Positions 44,462 through 57,079 of a stretch of DNA of 64,000 bases are shown here, piece after piece (the first letter of the stretch is position 1; each line of letters opens with the position of its first letter). Position numbers and translations under genes: made by a program. This DNA is from Neoceratodus forsteri (Eukaryota; Chordata; Ceratodontiformes; Ceratodontidae), in the NCBI GenBank assembly GCA_016271365.2, contig CM028130.1:469683501-469747500 (forward strand). The letters run 5' to 3'. The notes below the pieces were generated by a model. The model had not been told where the DNA came from and made no database searches. It saw nothing but the letters and a program-made list of their open reading frames with translations.

Positions 44462-44499
44462 TATAATCAACGACTCGTGATATAAGTGCAGAAACCTTG

Positions 44500-46370
44500 T
44501 AAGATAAAAGCCCCATGGCCTAAAACGTATGAACATATGAAGAAGCCAGCAGAGGAAGGCCATTTGGTCTATTTAGTCTGCTCATATTGCAAGGTCCATA
44601 ACTTGAGCTCCTGATTCTGCCCCCCTCTCCACTCCTCCCATACTCTCCATCCTCCCTACCCATGATCCTTAACTTCCCCTTATGTCTACACGGCCTCTCT
44701 TGAAGCTGCTTACCATCTTCAATGAGACCACCTCTTCTGGCAGTGCATTTTAAGTGTCCACCACCCTCTCTGTGAAGAACCTCCCTCCTAGACCTCCCCC
44801 CCAGCTTAAGACTGTGCCCCCTCATGTAATGGTTGCCACTTAGCTTAAAGAGACTCTTCTTATCCACCTTAATTATCCCTTTCAAGTACCTGAAGGTCTC
44901 AATCATGTCGGCCCCTTTCTATCTCCTGTCCTCCAGGGAGTACATGTTCAGAGCCCTCAACCTCTCCTCGCATGCCTTACCCTACTGACCCACTACCATC
45001 TTTGTAGACCTCTTCTGGACCTTCTCCAGCAGGTTAATGTTTTTTTTGAGGTGTGGGCACCAGTACAGAACACCGTACTCTAGATGTGGTTTCACCAGTG
45101 ACCAGTACAAGGGCAGTATGACCTCCTCTCTCCTACTACTGATCCCCCTAGCTATGCTTCCCAGCATCTTATTTGCTCTTGTTATCATCATTCCCAGGTC
45201 CTTCTCCACCACTGATGCAGATACCTGAACTTCACCCAGGTAGTACTCCGTCCTGGGATTCTTGGCTCCAATGTGCACAACTTTGCATTTCTTGGCATTG
45301 AAGCTAAGCTGCGAGATCCTGGATGACCTCTTTAGCTTTTCCAGATCATCCTGTAAGTCCTGTATCCCTTCAGCTGTGTTCACTCTCCCACAGAGCTTGA
45401 TGTTGTCTGTGAACAGGCATATTTTGCCCTTAATGCCATTCCCAATGTCACTGATGAAAACATTGAACAACACCGGCCACTGCACCAAGCCCTGTGGGAC
45501 CCCACTGGTGACCTATCCAATGCCAGATAACTCTCCCCCAATAACCACCCTCTGGGTTCTGTGCCTCAGCCAGTTTTCCACCCATCTGGTCATCTTTTCC
45601 TCAACCCTGAGATCTGTCAACTTCCTGATCAACCTTTTATGTGGCACAGAGTCAAAGGCCTTGCTGAAATCAAGATAGAGGATGTCTACCACTTGGCACC
45701 TGTCTACTGTCTTAGTGACCCAGACAAAGAAGTCAATAAGATTCATTTGACACAATTTTCCCCCATTAACCCATGCTACCTTAAATCTTGGAGACCTTCT
45801 CCTCTAGATATTCTACCAATCTTTCCTTAAGTGTGGTCTCCATGAGCTTGCACACGATTGAGGTCCGGCTAACTGGTCTGTAATTCCCTGGGTCATATTT
45901 GGGACCACTTTCGTGGAAGGGCACCGCATGTGCTGTTCTCCAGTCCTGCGGTACAATGCCATCCAGTGAACTACTAAATAGGCCTGCCAGTGACCCTGCC
46001 AGCTCCTCAGTCAGTTCCTTTAGTACCCTTGGATGCACTTTGTCTGGGCCTGGTGATTTGTCCACCTTCAATGCTAGCAGACCCTCCCTCAAGCTATCCT
46101 CCTCTGTCACTACATTTGTGTTCCCCTCCCCCCTGTTCTTTTTCTCCCTCCTGAAGGCACTGGTCTGTCCTTCTCCCTGGTAAAGATGGAACAAAAGTAT
46201 TCATTTAGTATCTCTGATTTCCACCCCATTATCCTCCACCCACTCCTCCCCTTTCTTAAGCCTAACAATCCCATCCTTCTTATCCCTTTTCTTGCTCATA
46301 TAGCGAAAGAAGGCCTTCTGCACCTTCTTAATGTCTTCAGATGTCTGCAGCTCCTTCTGTGCCTTAGCTC
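44500..46370 (-). mobile_element. CR1-like LINE, 5'-truncated, minus strand
   Basis: Read from 46370 leftward. 46194-45781 has ALKVDKSPGPDKVHPRVLKE, IVPQDWRTAHAVPFHESG and NYRPVSRTSIVCKLMETTL. 45755-45513 has ILYLDFSKAFDSVPHKRLI. 45488-44982 has LFNVFISDIGNGI, LFTDNIKLCGRV and ILPLYWSLVKPHLEYGVLYW. The C-terminus lies at 44906-44520. FADD reads FTDN, so both catalytic Asp positions of that motif are changed. It abuts the plus-strand CR1 at 46376 in a head-to-head arrangement. Confidence 0.88.
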
Positions 46371-46375
46371 ACTGT

Positions 46376-47518
46376 TTGAAATACAGAGTCTTGGGGAATA
46401 TGGGAGTGGGCAGGACAGTAGTGGGGTGGGTGGGTAATTGGCTGAATGGCAGGACACAGACGGTGGTAGTAAATGGCTGTCACTCCACAGAGGGAAGTGT
46501 GACCAGTGGGGTACCACAGGGATCAGTGCTGGGACCATTCCTATTCAACATCTTCATCAGTGACATTGCACAGGACCTAGAAGGCAGAATGTCCCTGTTC
46601 GCTGATGACATGAAGCTCTGTAACAGAGTAGACATGCCAGAGGGTGTAGACAGAATGAGGAGAGACCTGCAGAAGCTTGAAGAATGATCAAGAGTTTGGC
46701 AATTGAAATTCAACACAAAGAAGTGCAAGATAATGCATATGGGGCACAAAAGCCCTGGAACAATATATCAGTTGGTGGGTGAGGATATAACATGCACCAA
46801 GCAGGCAAGGAACTTTGTGGTTATCATCTCTGCTGACCTCAAGATAGAGAAACAGGGTAACAAGGCAGCAGGTAAACAAATAGGATGCTGGGATGCATAG
46901 GCAGGAGCATCACCAGCAGGAAAAGGGAGGTCATAATTCCACTATACAAGACACTAGTGAGGCCCCACCTGGAGTACAGTGTACAGTTCTGGAGACCTTA
47001 CCTACGTAAGGACATAGACAGGGTAGAGAAGGTTCAGAGAAGGGCAATAAAGATGGTACAGGGATTGCATCACAAGTCCTATGAGGACAGGCTGAAGGAC
47101 TTGAATATGTACTCCCTGGAGGAGAGGAGGGAGAGAGGGGATATGATAGAGACATACAAGTACCTTACAGGGAGGAACAGGGTGCAGGAATACACTATTT
47201 TCCAGTGAAAAAGATGTTCCAGGACCACAGGGCATGGGATGAAGTTGGAGGGAGGGTGATTCAGAGGAAACGTGAGGACAAATTTCTTCACAGAAAGGGT
47301 GGTGGATAATTGGAACACCCTGCCGGAGGAAGTGGTGGGGGCTGAAACAATCATGGGATTTAAGAATGCATGGGATTGGACATAAGGGAATTCTGAAGGT
47401 CAGGGGTAAGGGGCAACAGACTTCTAGAAAAACATAAAGGGAACTTACAAGCTCAAATGGGCAGACTAGGTGGGCCATAGGCCCTTATCTGCTGACAGTG
47501 TCTATGTATCTATGTCTT
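46376..47518 (+). mobile_element. CR1-like LINE, 5'-truncated, plus strand
   Basis: RT and C-terminal part: VVGWVGNWLNGRTQTVVVNG (46418), GVPQGSVLGPFLFNIFISDI, LFADDMKLCNRVDMPEGVD (FADD intact), then in other frames FNTKKCKIMHMGHKSPG, ITSRKREVIIPLYKTLVRPH and YEDRLKDLNMYSLEERRERG. Ends with FTERVVDNWNTLPEEVVGAE and the 3' terminus GCCCTTATCTGCTGACAGTG then TCTATGTATC. Better preserved than the minus copy beside it. Confidence 0.88.
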
Positions 47519-48195
47519 AACCATATAAAACTGTAACTAACTGTGGAAGTATTCAGTGCCATGCTACCATAGCCTTTTTACATACACATATACAGTACTG
47601 TACTTTAGGTACATATGCTGTAGTTTTTCCCCCAGTACACGACACATGTAATTTACAGGTACACATGTGCATCAGTTATGCAACTGCACAAGATAATAAT
47701 CTCAGTGCTTACAGCTGAGGCTAAAAAAACAAGCATTTGTTAATGCTGAATGTTGTCTCGCTGGCATTGGAATTGGTAGTGCCAGAGCTAGAGATGCATA
47801 ATAGGAATGGCAGTGAAGAATTGAAGTGATGCCAACCCCACCCCCACCCTGTAGAGAGTGACAGGCATTGGATGTGCCTTTGGGTTGTCAGCTATAACGC
47901 TCATGCCATTGTACCTCACCCTACCCTGTAGATACTGACAAGTGTCGTGGTGTGCTTTGGGGGTCCTTCAGCATTATACTTACCCCATTCCATAAGGTAA
48001 TACACTGATGTGGGTGCAGTATAGGAGAATTGGGTGAATTTTGTGGCCGAACAGTGCAAGGCACACCATGATGCCCATCAGTGGTTGCTGGGTGGGGGGT
48101 GGAATGGCGCGAGCATTACATCCGATGATGCCAAGTCACACCCCTGGTGCCTGTCAGTCTGTACTGGGTGGGGTGCTACAGTTAGAAACCCTAGC
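47519..48195. other. No recognisable feature
   Basis: Noncoding. The CCCCACCCTGTAGA motif recurs loosely at about 47840 and 47925 with CCATTGTAC-type context, hinting at degraded short repeats, but nothing firm. Confidence 0.4.
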
Positions 48196-48199
48196 ACAG

Positions 48200-50340
48200 T
48201 AGGTGTGCGGTGGTATTTTCACTCCAAATTTTCAACATGGGCTGTTTGTGAGCCCACCTCATGAAAAGTGGCACAATCAGTTTGTTAGCTGAAAGGTGGT
48301 ATTGCACAGCGGCTATGCCATTTGGCGACACAGGGACGAAAAGACATTTTGGGCAGGATGTGGAGAATGGCAACTGTATTGTTCGTGAGAAGGCGTAAAA
48401 AAATGGCAATGTTGAAAATCTGGAGTGAAAATATGAAACATTGGTGAAGTCATGAGCATGCATAGAAACTACGCAACACACATCCGCAGCCCAATTATTT
48501 TTGGGAGTTTGTTAGCCACATTTTTAACATGGGCATTTTGGGACCTCCCCTCATCAACAGTGGTGCTGTGATTTTGCTAATCTGTCCCAAAAGTTGATTT
48601 CCCACAGCGACCACGCCATTGTATGCCACAGGTGCGGAAACACATTTTGGGCAGGATGTCAAAAATGACAGCTGTACTCTTCATAAGGAGGTGTGAAAAA
48701 TTGCCAGTGTTGAAAATCTGGCATGGAAATATTACAAATTTGTGAAGTTACAAGGGTGCATGGAAATTGCGCAATGCACGTTTGTAACACAGTCATTTTA
48801 TGGAGTTTCAGCACCACATTTTCAACATAAGCATTTTAGGACCTCTGCTCATGTACAGTGTCACCATCATTTCCTCAAACTGTCCTGAAAAGTGATTTCA
48901 CACAGTGACCACGCTATTCTACGCCAGACGTGCAAACACACATTTCGGGCAGGATATGTAAAATGACAGCTGTACGGTTCATCAGGAGGTGTGGAAAAAT
49001 GCCAGTGTTGAAAATCCGGAGTGAAAATATTACAAATTCATGACGTAACGAGCATGCATGGAAACCGCGCAGCATATGCTCGTAAAACAGCCATTTTGGG
49101 AGTTTTGTCACCAAATATGCAACATAGGCTTTTTGAGATCCTCACTCATGAACAGTGGCACTGTCGTTTAGTTACTCGGTCCCAAAAGGCGATTCTGCAC
49201 AGTGACCGAGAAATCAACTTTCAGGACCAAATAACGCCATGACAGTGACTGAATTCATGAGGAGGGGTCCCAATAACCCCATGTTGAAAATTTGGTGCAC
49301 AAATTCAAAAAAATGCCTGAGATTTGCACCAAAGTTGAAAAAACCCTATTTATGCCATTATACAGCTTACTGCATTTCTTCAGTTCGCAGTCGACTTTGA
49401 AGAGTGCAGATGTGTTCTCGGCCCACCGAAGATCATGGTGCCAGACTCCGGAGGTAAGTATGGGGTAAGGGGTGGGGAGCAGGGTGCTACAGAGGGTGGG
49501 TGCAGGTTGTGGGAGGGGACAGGAGACGGTGAGGACCGTTTTCTTTTCACAGCTTTAAAAAAAAAACATCGGAAGGTTTTTGCTTGCAGGAGCATTTGGC
49601 ATGCTGGGGTGGGATCCCAGCATGCCACCTAAATCTTTTTGGGGGTGGGGATTCTGAGCAGATGAAGATTGGGCACCCCAGTCAACCTTATACTGGGGGG
49701 ACATGAGCCAGAGGATTGGGCACCCCTGAACAACTAACAACACGGGGCGGGGGCACATTATGCCAACAGGGAGTGGGCTCCCCCATTGGCAAAATACAAG
49801 GGGATAGGGGATAAATGCCAACGGGGATTGGGGCCCCCATTGGCAAAGAAAAACTGTTGGTGGGGGCGCATAATGCTGAGTGGGATTGAGCACCCCCACG
49901 GCATGCATTCTAAATGGGAGGGGCACATTATGCCGATGGGGAGTGGGCTCCCCCATCGGCATTGGGACAGGCAGCGGCGGCAGTCACTGCCGCCATGTTA
50001 CCTGCACGTCGGGATGCGTGTTTTGGTCATGCTGCATGAGAGCTTGGCTCTCATTGCAGCAACCTTTTCTTTGTTCTGGTGGCCACATTAGGGATGCATG
50101 AGGTCACCACCTGCTGCTGGCTGATTGGGGAATGAGGGACACACCTTCTGATGCATGCCCTGAATTCACCCAACAGTGACCGTGCCTCCAAATGTGCTAC
50201 TACCGCAATATGTTGGCTGCGCATGTGCGAGCCAACATAAAAATGATCACTCCAGATAATTGTTTTTATTGGGGGGGGAGGGGGAATGAGCGGCATAGCC
50301 AACCAGTTATCAACACTGGTAGCAAGTGCTGTCATTGGCT
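48200..50340. repeat. Composite repeat, copy B (inverted relative of 17610-20571)
   Basis: Satellite part 48200-49330: GTTGAAAATCTGG recurs at about 48413, 48713 and 49010, roughly 300 bp apart, in the opposite orientation to copy A. It is followed by the decayed palindrome region (49140-49290) and the unique head (49370-50340) with GGTAAGTATGGGGT, repeated GCATGCTGGG-type motifs and GGGATTGGGCACCCC blocks. It ends with GCGCATGTGCGAGCCAACAT, matching the inverse of about 17665-17685 in copy A. No coding frame. Confidence 0.68.
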
Positions 50341-50684
50341 GGGCATAGTGGAACGGAAACTCAAAGACTGACTTATGCTTATGCTAGCTAATAAGAAATA
50401 TTGATGATTCAATTTAAGTTAGCACCTGAAAAAGACTTTGTTGTGCAATAAAGTAGCATTATCTCAGCTGTTATGTAGAAAATGTCTCATTGGGGACCTC
50501 CAGCTTTCTGTCTTAAAAACAAGTTGCCTTTTCTGTGTGGGTCTAGTCAGATTCTCACCTGGTCATTCAGAATCACTCAAATTCACAGAAATTAGTGTGT
50601 GCCATGGGTCTTTGAGGGTGGAGGGGCTTGTCTTCAACCTAGGGGGTGTTGCAACACCCCCAGCACACCTAGTTCCAGCACCTC
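50341..50684. other. No recognisable feature
   Basis: Noncoding stretch between the composite repeat and the minisatellite. Confidence 0.4.
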
Positions 50685-53600
50685 AGACAGTCACCTGGCT
50701 GAAGTGCTGGTTATGGAACTTGTATCAACAGCTCAAGACCTGGCTGTAGTGCCAGCTAATGGATGTGCATCTACAGCGCAACACATGACAATATTGCTTG
50801 CAAAAAGACCTGGATCTGCAGCCTGACTCCTAGCTGTAGCTGCTATGGGTCATGAATAAACAGCCCTACACATAGCTGTGGCACCTGTTTTGGGACCTGG
50901 ATCAGCAGCCCGACACCTAGTTGTAGTACCTGCGATGGGACCTGGATAAACAGCATGAGACTTGCCTATAGTATCTGCAATGGGACCTGGATCAGCAGCC
51001 CTACAGTTAGCCGTAATGCCTGCTACAGGACCTGGATCAGCAGCCCACCACCTGGCTGTAGTGCAGGTTATGGGACTTGAATCAGCAGCCTCAGACCTGG
51101 CTGGAGTGCCAGCTAATGGATGTGCATCTGCAGTGCAACACGTGGCAATATTGCCTGCTATGAGACCAGGATCTGCTGCCTGACTTCTAGCTGTAGTAAC
51201 TGCTATGGGACCTGGATAAGCAGCCTTATACATAGCTGTGGCACCTGTTATGGGACCTGGATCAGCAGACTGACACGTGGCTGTAGTACCTGCTATGGGA
51301 CCTGGATAAGCAGTCATATACCTAACTGTGGCACCTGCTATGGGACCTGGATCTGCAGCCCGACACTGAGGTGTAGGACTTGATAAGGGACCACGATCAG
51401 CACTCCAACACCTAGCTGTAGTTTCTACTATGGGACCTTTATCAGGAATGTGACACCAAATGGTATTGCCTGCTATATGACCTGGAATAGCAGCCTGACA
51501 CCTAGTATTAGAGCATGCTATGGTACCTGGATCAACACTTCAACACTGGGCTATAACACATGCTATGGGTCCTGGACCAGCATGCTACACTCAGCTGTTA
51601 TACTGCAACTGCTATGGGACCTGGGTCAGCACTATGACACCTTGCTCTAGTATCTGCTATGGGACCTGGATCTTCAGCCCAAAACTTAGCTGTAGTACCT
51701 GCTGAGGGACCTGGATCAGAGATGGACACATAGCTCTCATGCCTGCTGTGAGATCCGGATCATTAGCCTGACACCTTGCAGTCATGCCTGCTATGGGACC
51801 TGGACAAGCAGACAAACACATATCAGTAGTGCCTGCTATGGGAACTGAATCAGCAGCCCTACACCTAGCTGTAGTGCCTGCTCTGGGTCCTGGATCAGCA
51901 AACCGATATCTGACTGTGGTGCCTCCCTGGGATGTGGATCAGGAGCCCGACACGCTGCTGTAGTGCCTCGAACGGGACCTGGATAAGCAGCCCGATAACT
52001 ACTGGTAGTGCCAGCTGCGGGACCTGGATCAGCACCCAGACACCTTGCTGTAGTACTTGCTATGGGTCTTGTATCTGCATCCTGACACCTTGTTCTATTA
52101 CCTGCTATGCAATAAGGATCATCATCCCAAAACCTAGCAGTAGTACCTACTGTGGGATTTGGTTCAGCAGCCAGACACCTAGTTGTCATGCCTGTTCTGG
52201 GACCTGGATAAGCAGACCAGCACCTATCTGTAGTACCCGATGTGGGACTTGGATTGCAGCCTGACAAGTAGCTGTAGTGCCTACTATGGGATCTGTATCA
52301 GCAGCCTGACACCTAGCTGTCATGTCTGCTCTGGGACCTGATATGCAGACAGACACCTAGCTCTATTATCTGATGTGGAACCCGAATCATAGCTGACACC
52401 TAGCTATAGTACCTCTCATGGGACCTAGATCACAGACTGATGCCTAGTTGTAGTACATCATGTAGGACCCAGATCAGCACACTGACATCTAGCTGTAGTG
52501 CTAAAAGTGAAACATTGATCAGCAGCCCAACACACACTTGTAGTACTTGCTGTGGGACCTGGATCAGCAGCCTGGTCCCTGGCTGTAGTACCTGCTATGG
52601 GACTTTGATCAGCAACCCAACACCTGGCTTTAGCACCTGTTATGGGACCTGGATAAACACCATGAGATCTAATTGTAGTGCCTGCTATGGGATCTGAATC
52701 AGCAGCTCGACACCTAGATGTAGTACAGTCTGCTCTGTGGACCTGGATCATAGCATGACACCTAGCTGTAGCTGTACTGCTTGCTATGGGACCTGGCTTA
52801 GCAGCTTGACACCTAGCTGTGGTGCCTGTCTTTGGACCAGGATCACAGACTGACAATTAGCTGTCTTACCTGCCATGGGACCTGGATCACAGACCAAAAC
52901 CTAGCTGTAGTACTTGCCATAGGACCTGGATCACAGACCGACACCTAGCTGTAGTACCTGTTGTGAGACTGAGATTGGCACACTGACACCAGGCTGTAGT
53001 GCTTGCAAAGGGACCTGGATCAGCTGCCTGACACCTAGCTGCAGTGCTTGCAATGGGACCTGGAGCAGCAGCCTGATCCCTGGCTGCCGTAACTGCTATA
53101 GAACCTGGACTAGCAGCTTGACTCTTGGCTGTAGTGCCTTTTATTGGACCCGGATCAGCAGCCCAACACCTGGCTGTAGTACCCGCTATGAGACCTGGAT
53201 AAACAGCATGACACCTACCTGTAATACCTGCTGTGGGACCTGGATCAACAGCCTGCCACCTGGCTGTAGTGCTCGTTATGAGACTTGTATTAGCAGCTCA
53301 AGACCTGGCTGTATTGCCAGCTTATGGATGTGCGTCAACAGTGCAACACATGGCAGTATTGCCTGCTATGAGACCTGGATCTGCAGCCTGAATCCTAGCT
53401 GTAGTACCTACTATGGGACCTGGAGAAGTCACCCTTCACATAACTGACACCTGTTATGGGACCTGGATCAGCAGCCTGACACCAAGGTGTGGGACTTGTT
53501 ATGGTGACTTTGATCAGCACTCTGACACCTAACTACAGTTCCAGCTATGGGACCTTTGTCAGAAATGTGACACTAGATGGTAGTGCTTTGTAAATGATCT

Positions 53601-54352
53601 AGAATAGCAGCCAGGCACCTAGCTTTAGAGCATGCTATGAAACCTGGATCAGAATCCTGGCAATAGGCTATAGCACGTGCTATGGGCCCTGGACCAGCAG
53701 CCTGACACTCAGCTGTAGTACTGTAACTGTTATGGGAACTGCGTCAGCACCCCGACACCTGTCTCTAGTACCAGCTATAGGACCTGGATCATCAGCCCTA
53801 AACGTAGCTGTAGTACCTGCTGAGGTACCTGGATCAGAAACCTACACATAGCTGTCATGCCTGCTGTGAGACCTGGATCTGCAGCCTGACACCTTGCTGT
53901 CATGACTCCTTTGGGATGTGGACAAGCAGGCTGACACATAGCTGTAGTGCTTGCTGTGGGACCTAGATCAGTAGGGCAGCACCTAGCTGTAGTGCAGCTA
54001 TGGGACCTGGATCAGTAGGGCAGCACCTAGCTGTAGTGCCTGCTATGGGACCTGGATCAGCAGACTGACACCTGGCTGTAGTGCCTGCCTTGAGATGTGG
54101 ATCAGCAGGCTGACATGCTGCTGTTGTGCATCTAATAGGACCTGGATAAGCAGCTCGATACCTAGTAATAGTACCAACTACAGGTCCTAGATCAGCAGTA
54201 GGACATCTGTCTGTAGTACCTGCTATGGATCTTGCATCAGCACCCTGACACCTATCTCTATTACCTGCTATGGGACCTGGATCATCAGCACGAAACCTAA
54301 CTGTAGTACCTACTGAAGGATCTGGTTCAGCAGCCAGACACCTAGCTGTCTG
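50685..54352. repeat. 45-bp minisatellite, about 80 units, with higher-order structure
   Basis: The core GGGACCTGGATCAGCAGC followed by CTGACACCTAGCTGTAGTGC and CTGCTAT repeats every 44-46 bp for 3.7 kb. Being divisible by three, it leaves open frames of 130-170 codons on the minus strand (51317-50850, 52267-51836, 52856-52458) with a 15-residue period (DPGPIAGTTARC...), and shorter ones on the plus strand. Marked unit variants recur in blocks: GGATGTGC at 50761, 51118 and 53326, and the 51900-52260 block again at about 54040-54345. I see no start context, introns or other sign of a gene. Confidence 0.93.
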
Positions 54353-55412
54353 CCAGTCTGAATTCCTGCCACCCACCAGCAGGAGTTCAGACTTTCTAGC
54401 CTGGCAGCTGTCACTGGGGATCTGAGCCACATGGCGGATCATTAGCCAGCATTTGTAACCTGCCAGCTGCTTTTCCATCTAAGTGAGCTACAGATTATGT
54501 GTGACTGTTGTGATTTCTGCTTGTTTCCTACACTTTGCTGCTCATTCAGTCGGTGAGGGGGCTCGGAGGTGAGCCGGCAGCTGAGTAGAGTAATTTGAGG
54601 GTGGAGCTTGCTTACTACAAAGCCCTCGCTGCCCACCAGTGTGTGTGCTTGGGCATAAATGCCACTTGGTAAAAGTTTTGTGGTAGTAAGACTCTTTACC
54701 CTACATATTTGGGGCACCTTACAATTTATTAGTATCTGTCTGGCAACTGTAGGCATCCAGTTACCCGCGGTAATCTGTGTTTTTATTTTGCAGTTGATAT
54801 TTTATTGTTGGTATTTCTTCTGGTGTGCCGGGGCTCTGGAGTGCCAGCAAGCTGTGAATACCAGCAAGAGGGTGGGGCTATTTGGGTGAAATTTTATTGA
54901 TATATTCTAACAGGGCTTACTGTTCTATTCTGGTACATTTGATATGTATATCTAAATTGTATGTATAACTATTGTTGGCATTTTACAGTTGTTAATATTG
55001 CTGTAATATTTTCTCTGAAAACCTATTATATTTGAGGTTGCTTTGGGAATTTTAGTTAAGGCTGTTGTCTTAACACTTGTGTTCACTTTAACATTTTAAT
55101 TATTGGCCCATCTTTACATCATGGGCAGACATCTGACAGCTTCTTTTAAATGATAAAAGGAGTGTTAAGCTTTTAATTAAACATTATCAACATTTGTATA
55201 GTATTTAATAATTAATCTTGGGAGGGAGTCAAGGGAGTTTATTTTATTATTTATTTAGGAGAATACCTAGAAAGTGTATATTAGAATTGCTCATTTAACA
55301 TAATTTATCAGCTGTTTGACCCTTGGGTGAGAGCCAAGAGTTAAAACCTTTACCTATTTAAGGCTTGGGAGCGTCCTCCCACTGGTAGCAGCTATGAGGT
55401 GTTAAACTCCTT
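54353..55412 (+). other. Noncoding flank, possibly LINE 5' UTR
   Basis: From about 54480 the sequence may be the leader of the LINE whose ORF starts at 57411. GGGTGAGAGCCAAGAG near 55324 resembles AGGTGAGAGCTAAGGA near 57104 on the other side of the Harbinger-like insert. This is an inference from that similarity and the position. Confidence 0.35.
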
Positions 55413-55823
55413 GGTCCAGATATTCAAAAGGGTTGTGCATGGTGCAACAGTGTTGCACCATGCGCAACCCACTGATGCACCCTGGCGTGATATTCAAAAG
55501 GGAAAAGTGCGGAGCACAAATCCCGATGCACCGGAGCGCATCAGTAATGTATGCAGACATAGGTAGGGGGTGTGTGCCCATGCATACCCTGCACAGCCCG
55601 ATATTCAGCCCAGGATGTGCAGAGCCATGCATGCACAACCCCTACCTGTGCCAGCACAAAGTTGATCCAAAAAAAAGAACAACTGATGGCCACCCACAGG
55701 TGCGCTGTCGCATTGCAGGGTGCAACATGGCAGCTGCCACCTGTGGGTGGCCACCCGAGCTCTGGCTGCACCTGGCAGCACCCCCCCATGCCCGATCACA
55801 GGCATTTGTAAAACAAAAATAAG

Positions 55824-56085
55824 AATTCTGTCCAATATCCCTGGTGGTCCAGTGGACCGCAGTCTGCCCAATCACAGGCATCTGTAATCCAAAAGTAGAA
55901 TTCTGTCCAATATCCCTAGTGGTCCAGTGGACCGCTGTCTGCCTGATCGCGGGCATCTGTAATCCAAAAGTAGAATTCTGTCCAGTATTCCTGGTGGTCC
56001 AGTGGACCACTGTCTGCCCGATCGCGGGCATCTGTAATAAAAAAAAAAATATGTCCAATATCCCTGGTGGTCTTGTGGTACCCCC
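55824..56085. repeat. 75-bp tandem repeat inside the Harbinger-like element
   Basis: AATTCTGTCCAATATCCCTG starts units at 55824, 55899 and 55974, exactly 75 bp apart, with a fourth partial unit near 56050. Each holds GTGGTCCAGTGGACC, itself palindromic, and GGCATCTGTAATCCAAAAGT. Inverted copies lie at 56460-56610. Confidence 0.92.
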
Positions 56086-56459
56086 ACCCGCCCACTGAGC
56101 CCCACTGCCCCTCCCCCAGTCAGCGGCGGGCGCAGCACCCCACCACGCCTCCTCCCATGCCCACCGGCTAGCACCATTGAGGGCTGTACGCCCATTGGTC
56201 CACAGCCATGAGCATGGTGTGCAGCATCGTATTGATACATTCCAGATATGTGACTGGATCATTCACATATCGGAATGTGTAGGTATGGCACGGGCTGCAT
56301 GCGCCATTGGCTCACGCCAGACCAATGGTGTACAGCCCCACTGACAGTGTCAGTCGGTGGGTGGGCGGGCTGCAGGCGGTGGGGTGCTGCGTCCGCCGGC
56401 TGACCAGGGGGAGCAGGCGGTGGGGCTCAGTAGGTGGGTGGGTGGGAGGGGGGTACCAC

Positions 56460-56610
56460 TAGACCACCAGGATATTGAACATATTTTTATTACAGATGCC
56501 TACGATCAGGCAGACAGTGGTCCACTGGACCACCAGGATATTGGACAGAATTCTACTTTTGGATTACAGATGCCCGCGATCAGGAGGGCAGGTCCACTGG
56601 ACCACCAGAG
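56460..56610. repeat. Inverted copies of the 75-bp unit
   Basis: Two units in the opposite orientation to 55824-56085 (GGTCCACTGGACCACCAGGA, ATTACAGATGCCCGCGATCA). With the left array they form long foldback arms around the centre of the element. Confidence 0.88.
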
Positions 56611-57079
56611 ATTTATGCTTTTCCTGTTTTGTACTGCAGCCCACGATCGGGCTGTGGAACACATTGCAGGCTGTAGGGGGCATTGGTCCCCGACGGCTAC
56701 TGCATGGCAGGGCGCCAGGAGCAAGTCGTCTGGGATCGGTGCTCCTACATGCAAATGGGGCCATAATGACATGCAAATGGCCCCATTTGCGCCTTGCATA
56801 CATTATGGCCCCAATTGCATGTCAAGTTTTGAATATCGCAGTTGCTGTGCATAGCACAATGGAACTTGCGCTAGCGCATCCCCATGCTCCACTCTAGCCA
56901 CGTGCGCTGGTGCAGTGCCACTGCGCCATGCACACTGCGGGTGGCCAGGGTGCAATATTCAACAATGGTGTGCCATGGCACAGCTCCGTTGAATATCGCA
57001 CAGTCCACACCCCTGCGCAGCCAAGTTGCGCTGTGCCCAAGCTTGCACCACAGCCTGGTGCAGTTTGAATATCTGGGCC

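Larger units (their letters stand above)
55413..57079. mobile_element. Non-autonomous Harbinger-like element with internal inverted arrays
   Basis: Begins GGTCCAGATATTCAAA and ends TTTGAATATCTGGGCC, nearly the TIR of the two large Harbingers. The ends also share GATATTC plus GCGCAA-type subterminal motifs (55440-55500, 56935-57060). It is 1.67 kb with no transposase. Flanks CTT and TTT may be a decayed 3-bp duplication. It holds a 75-bp tandem array on the left and inverted copies of that unit on the right. Probably mobilised in trans by a Harbinger of the kind at 21714-37155. Confidence 0.8.

Noticed and set aside
50685..54352. A repetitive protein gene in the 45-bp array
   Set aside because: Frames are open mainly because the period is a multiple of three. 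They are broken between blocks and lack start context or flanking exons. Kept as a repeat, with the coding test listed under findings.
54659..54889. 76-codon hydrophobic frame
   Set aside because: No homology recognised; AT-rich translation in a noncoding flank.
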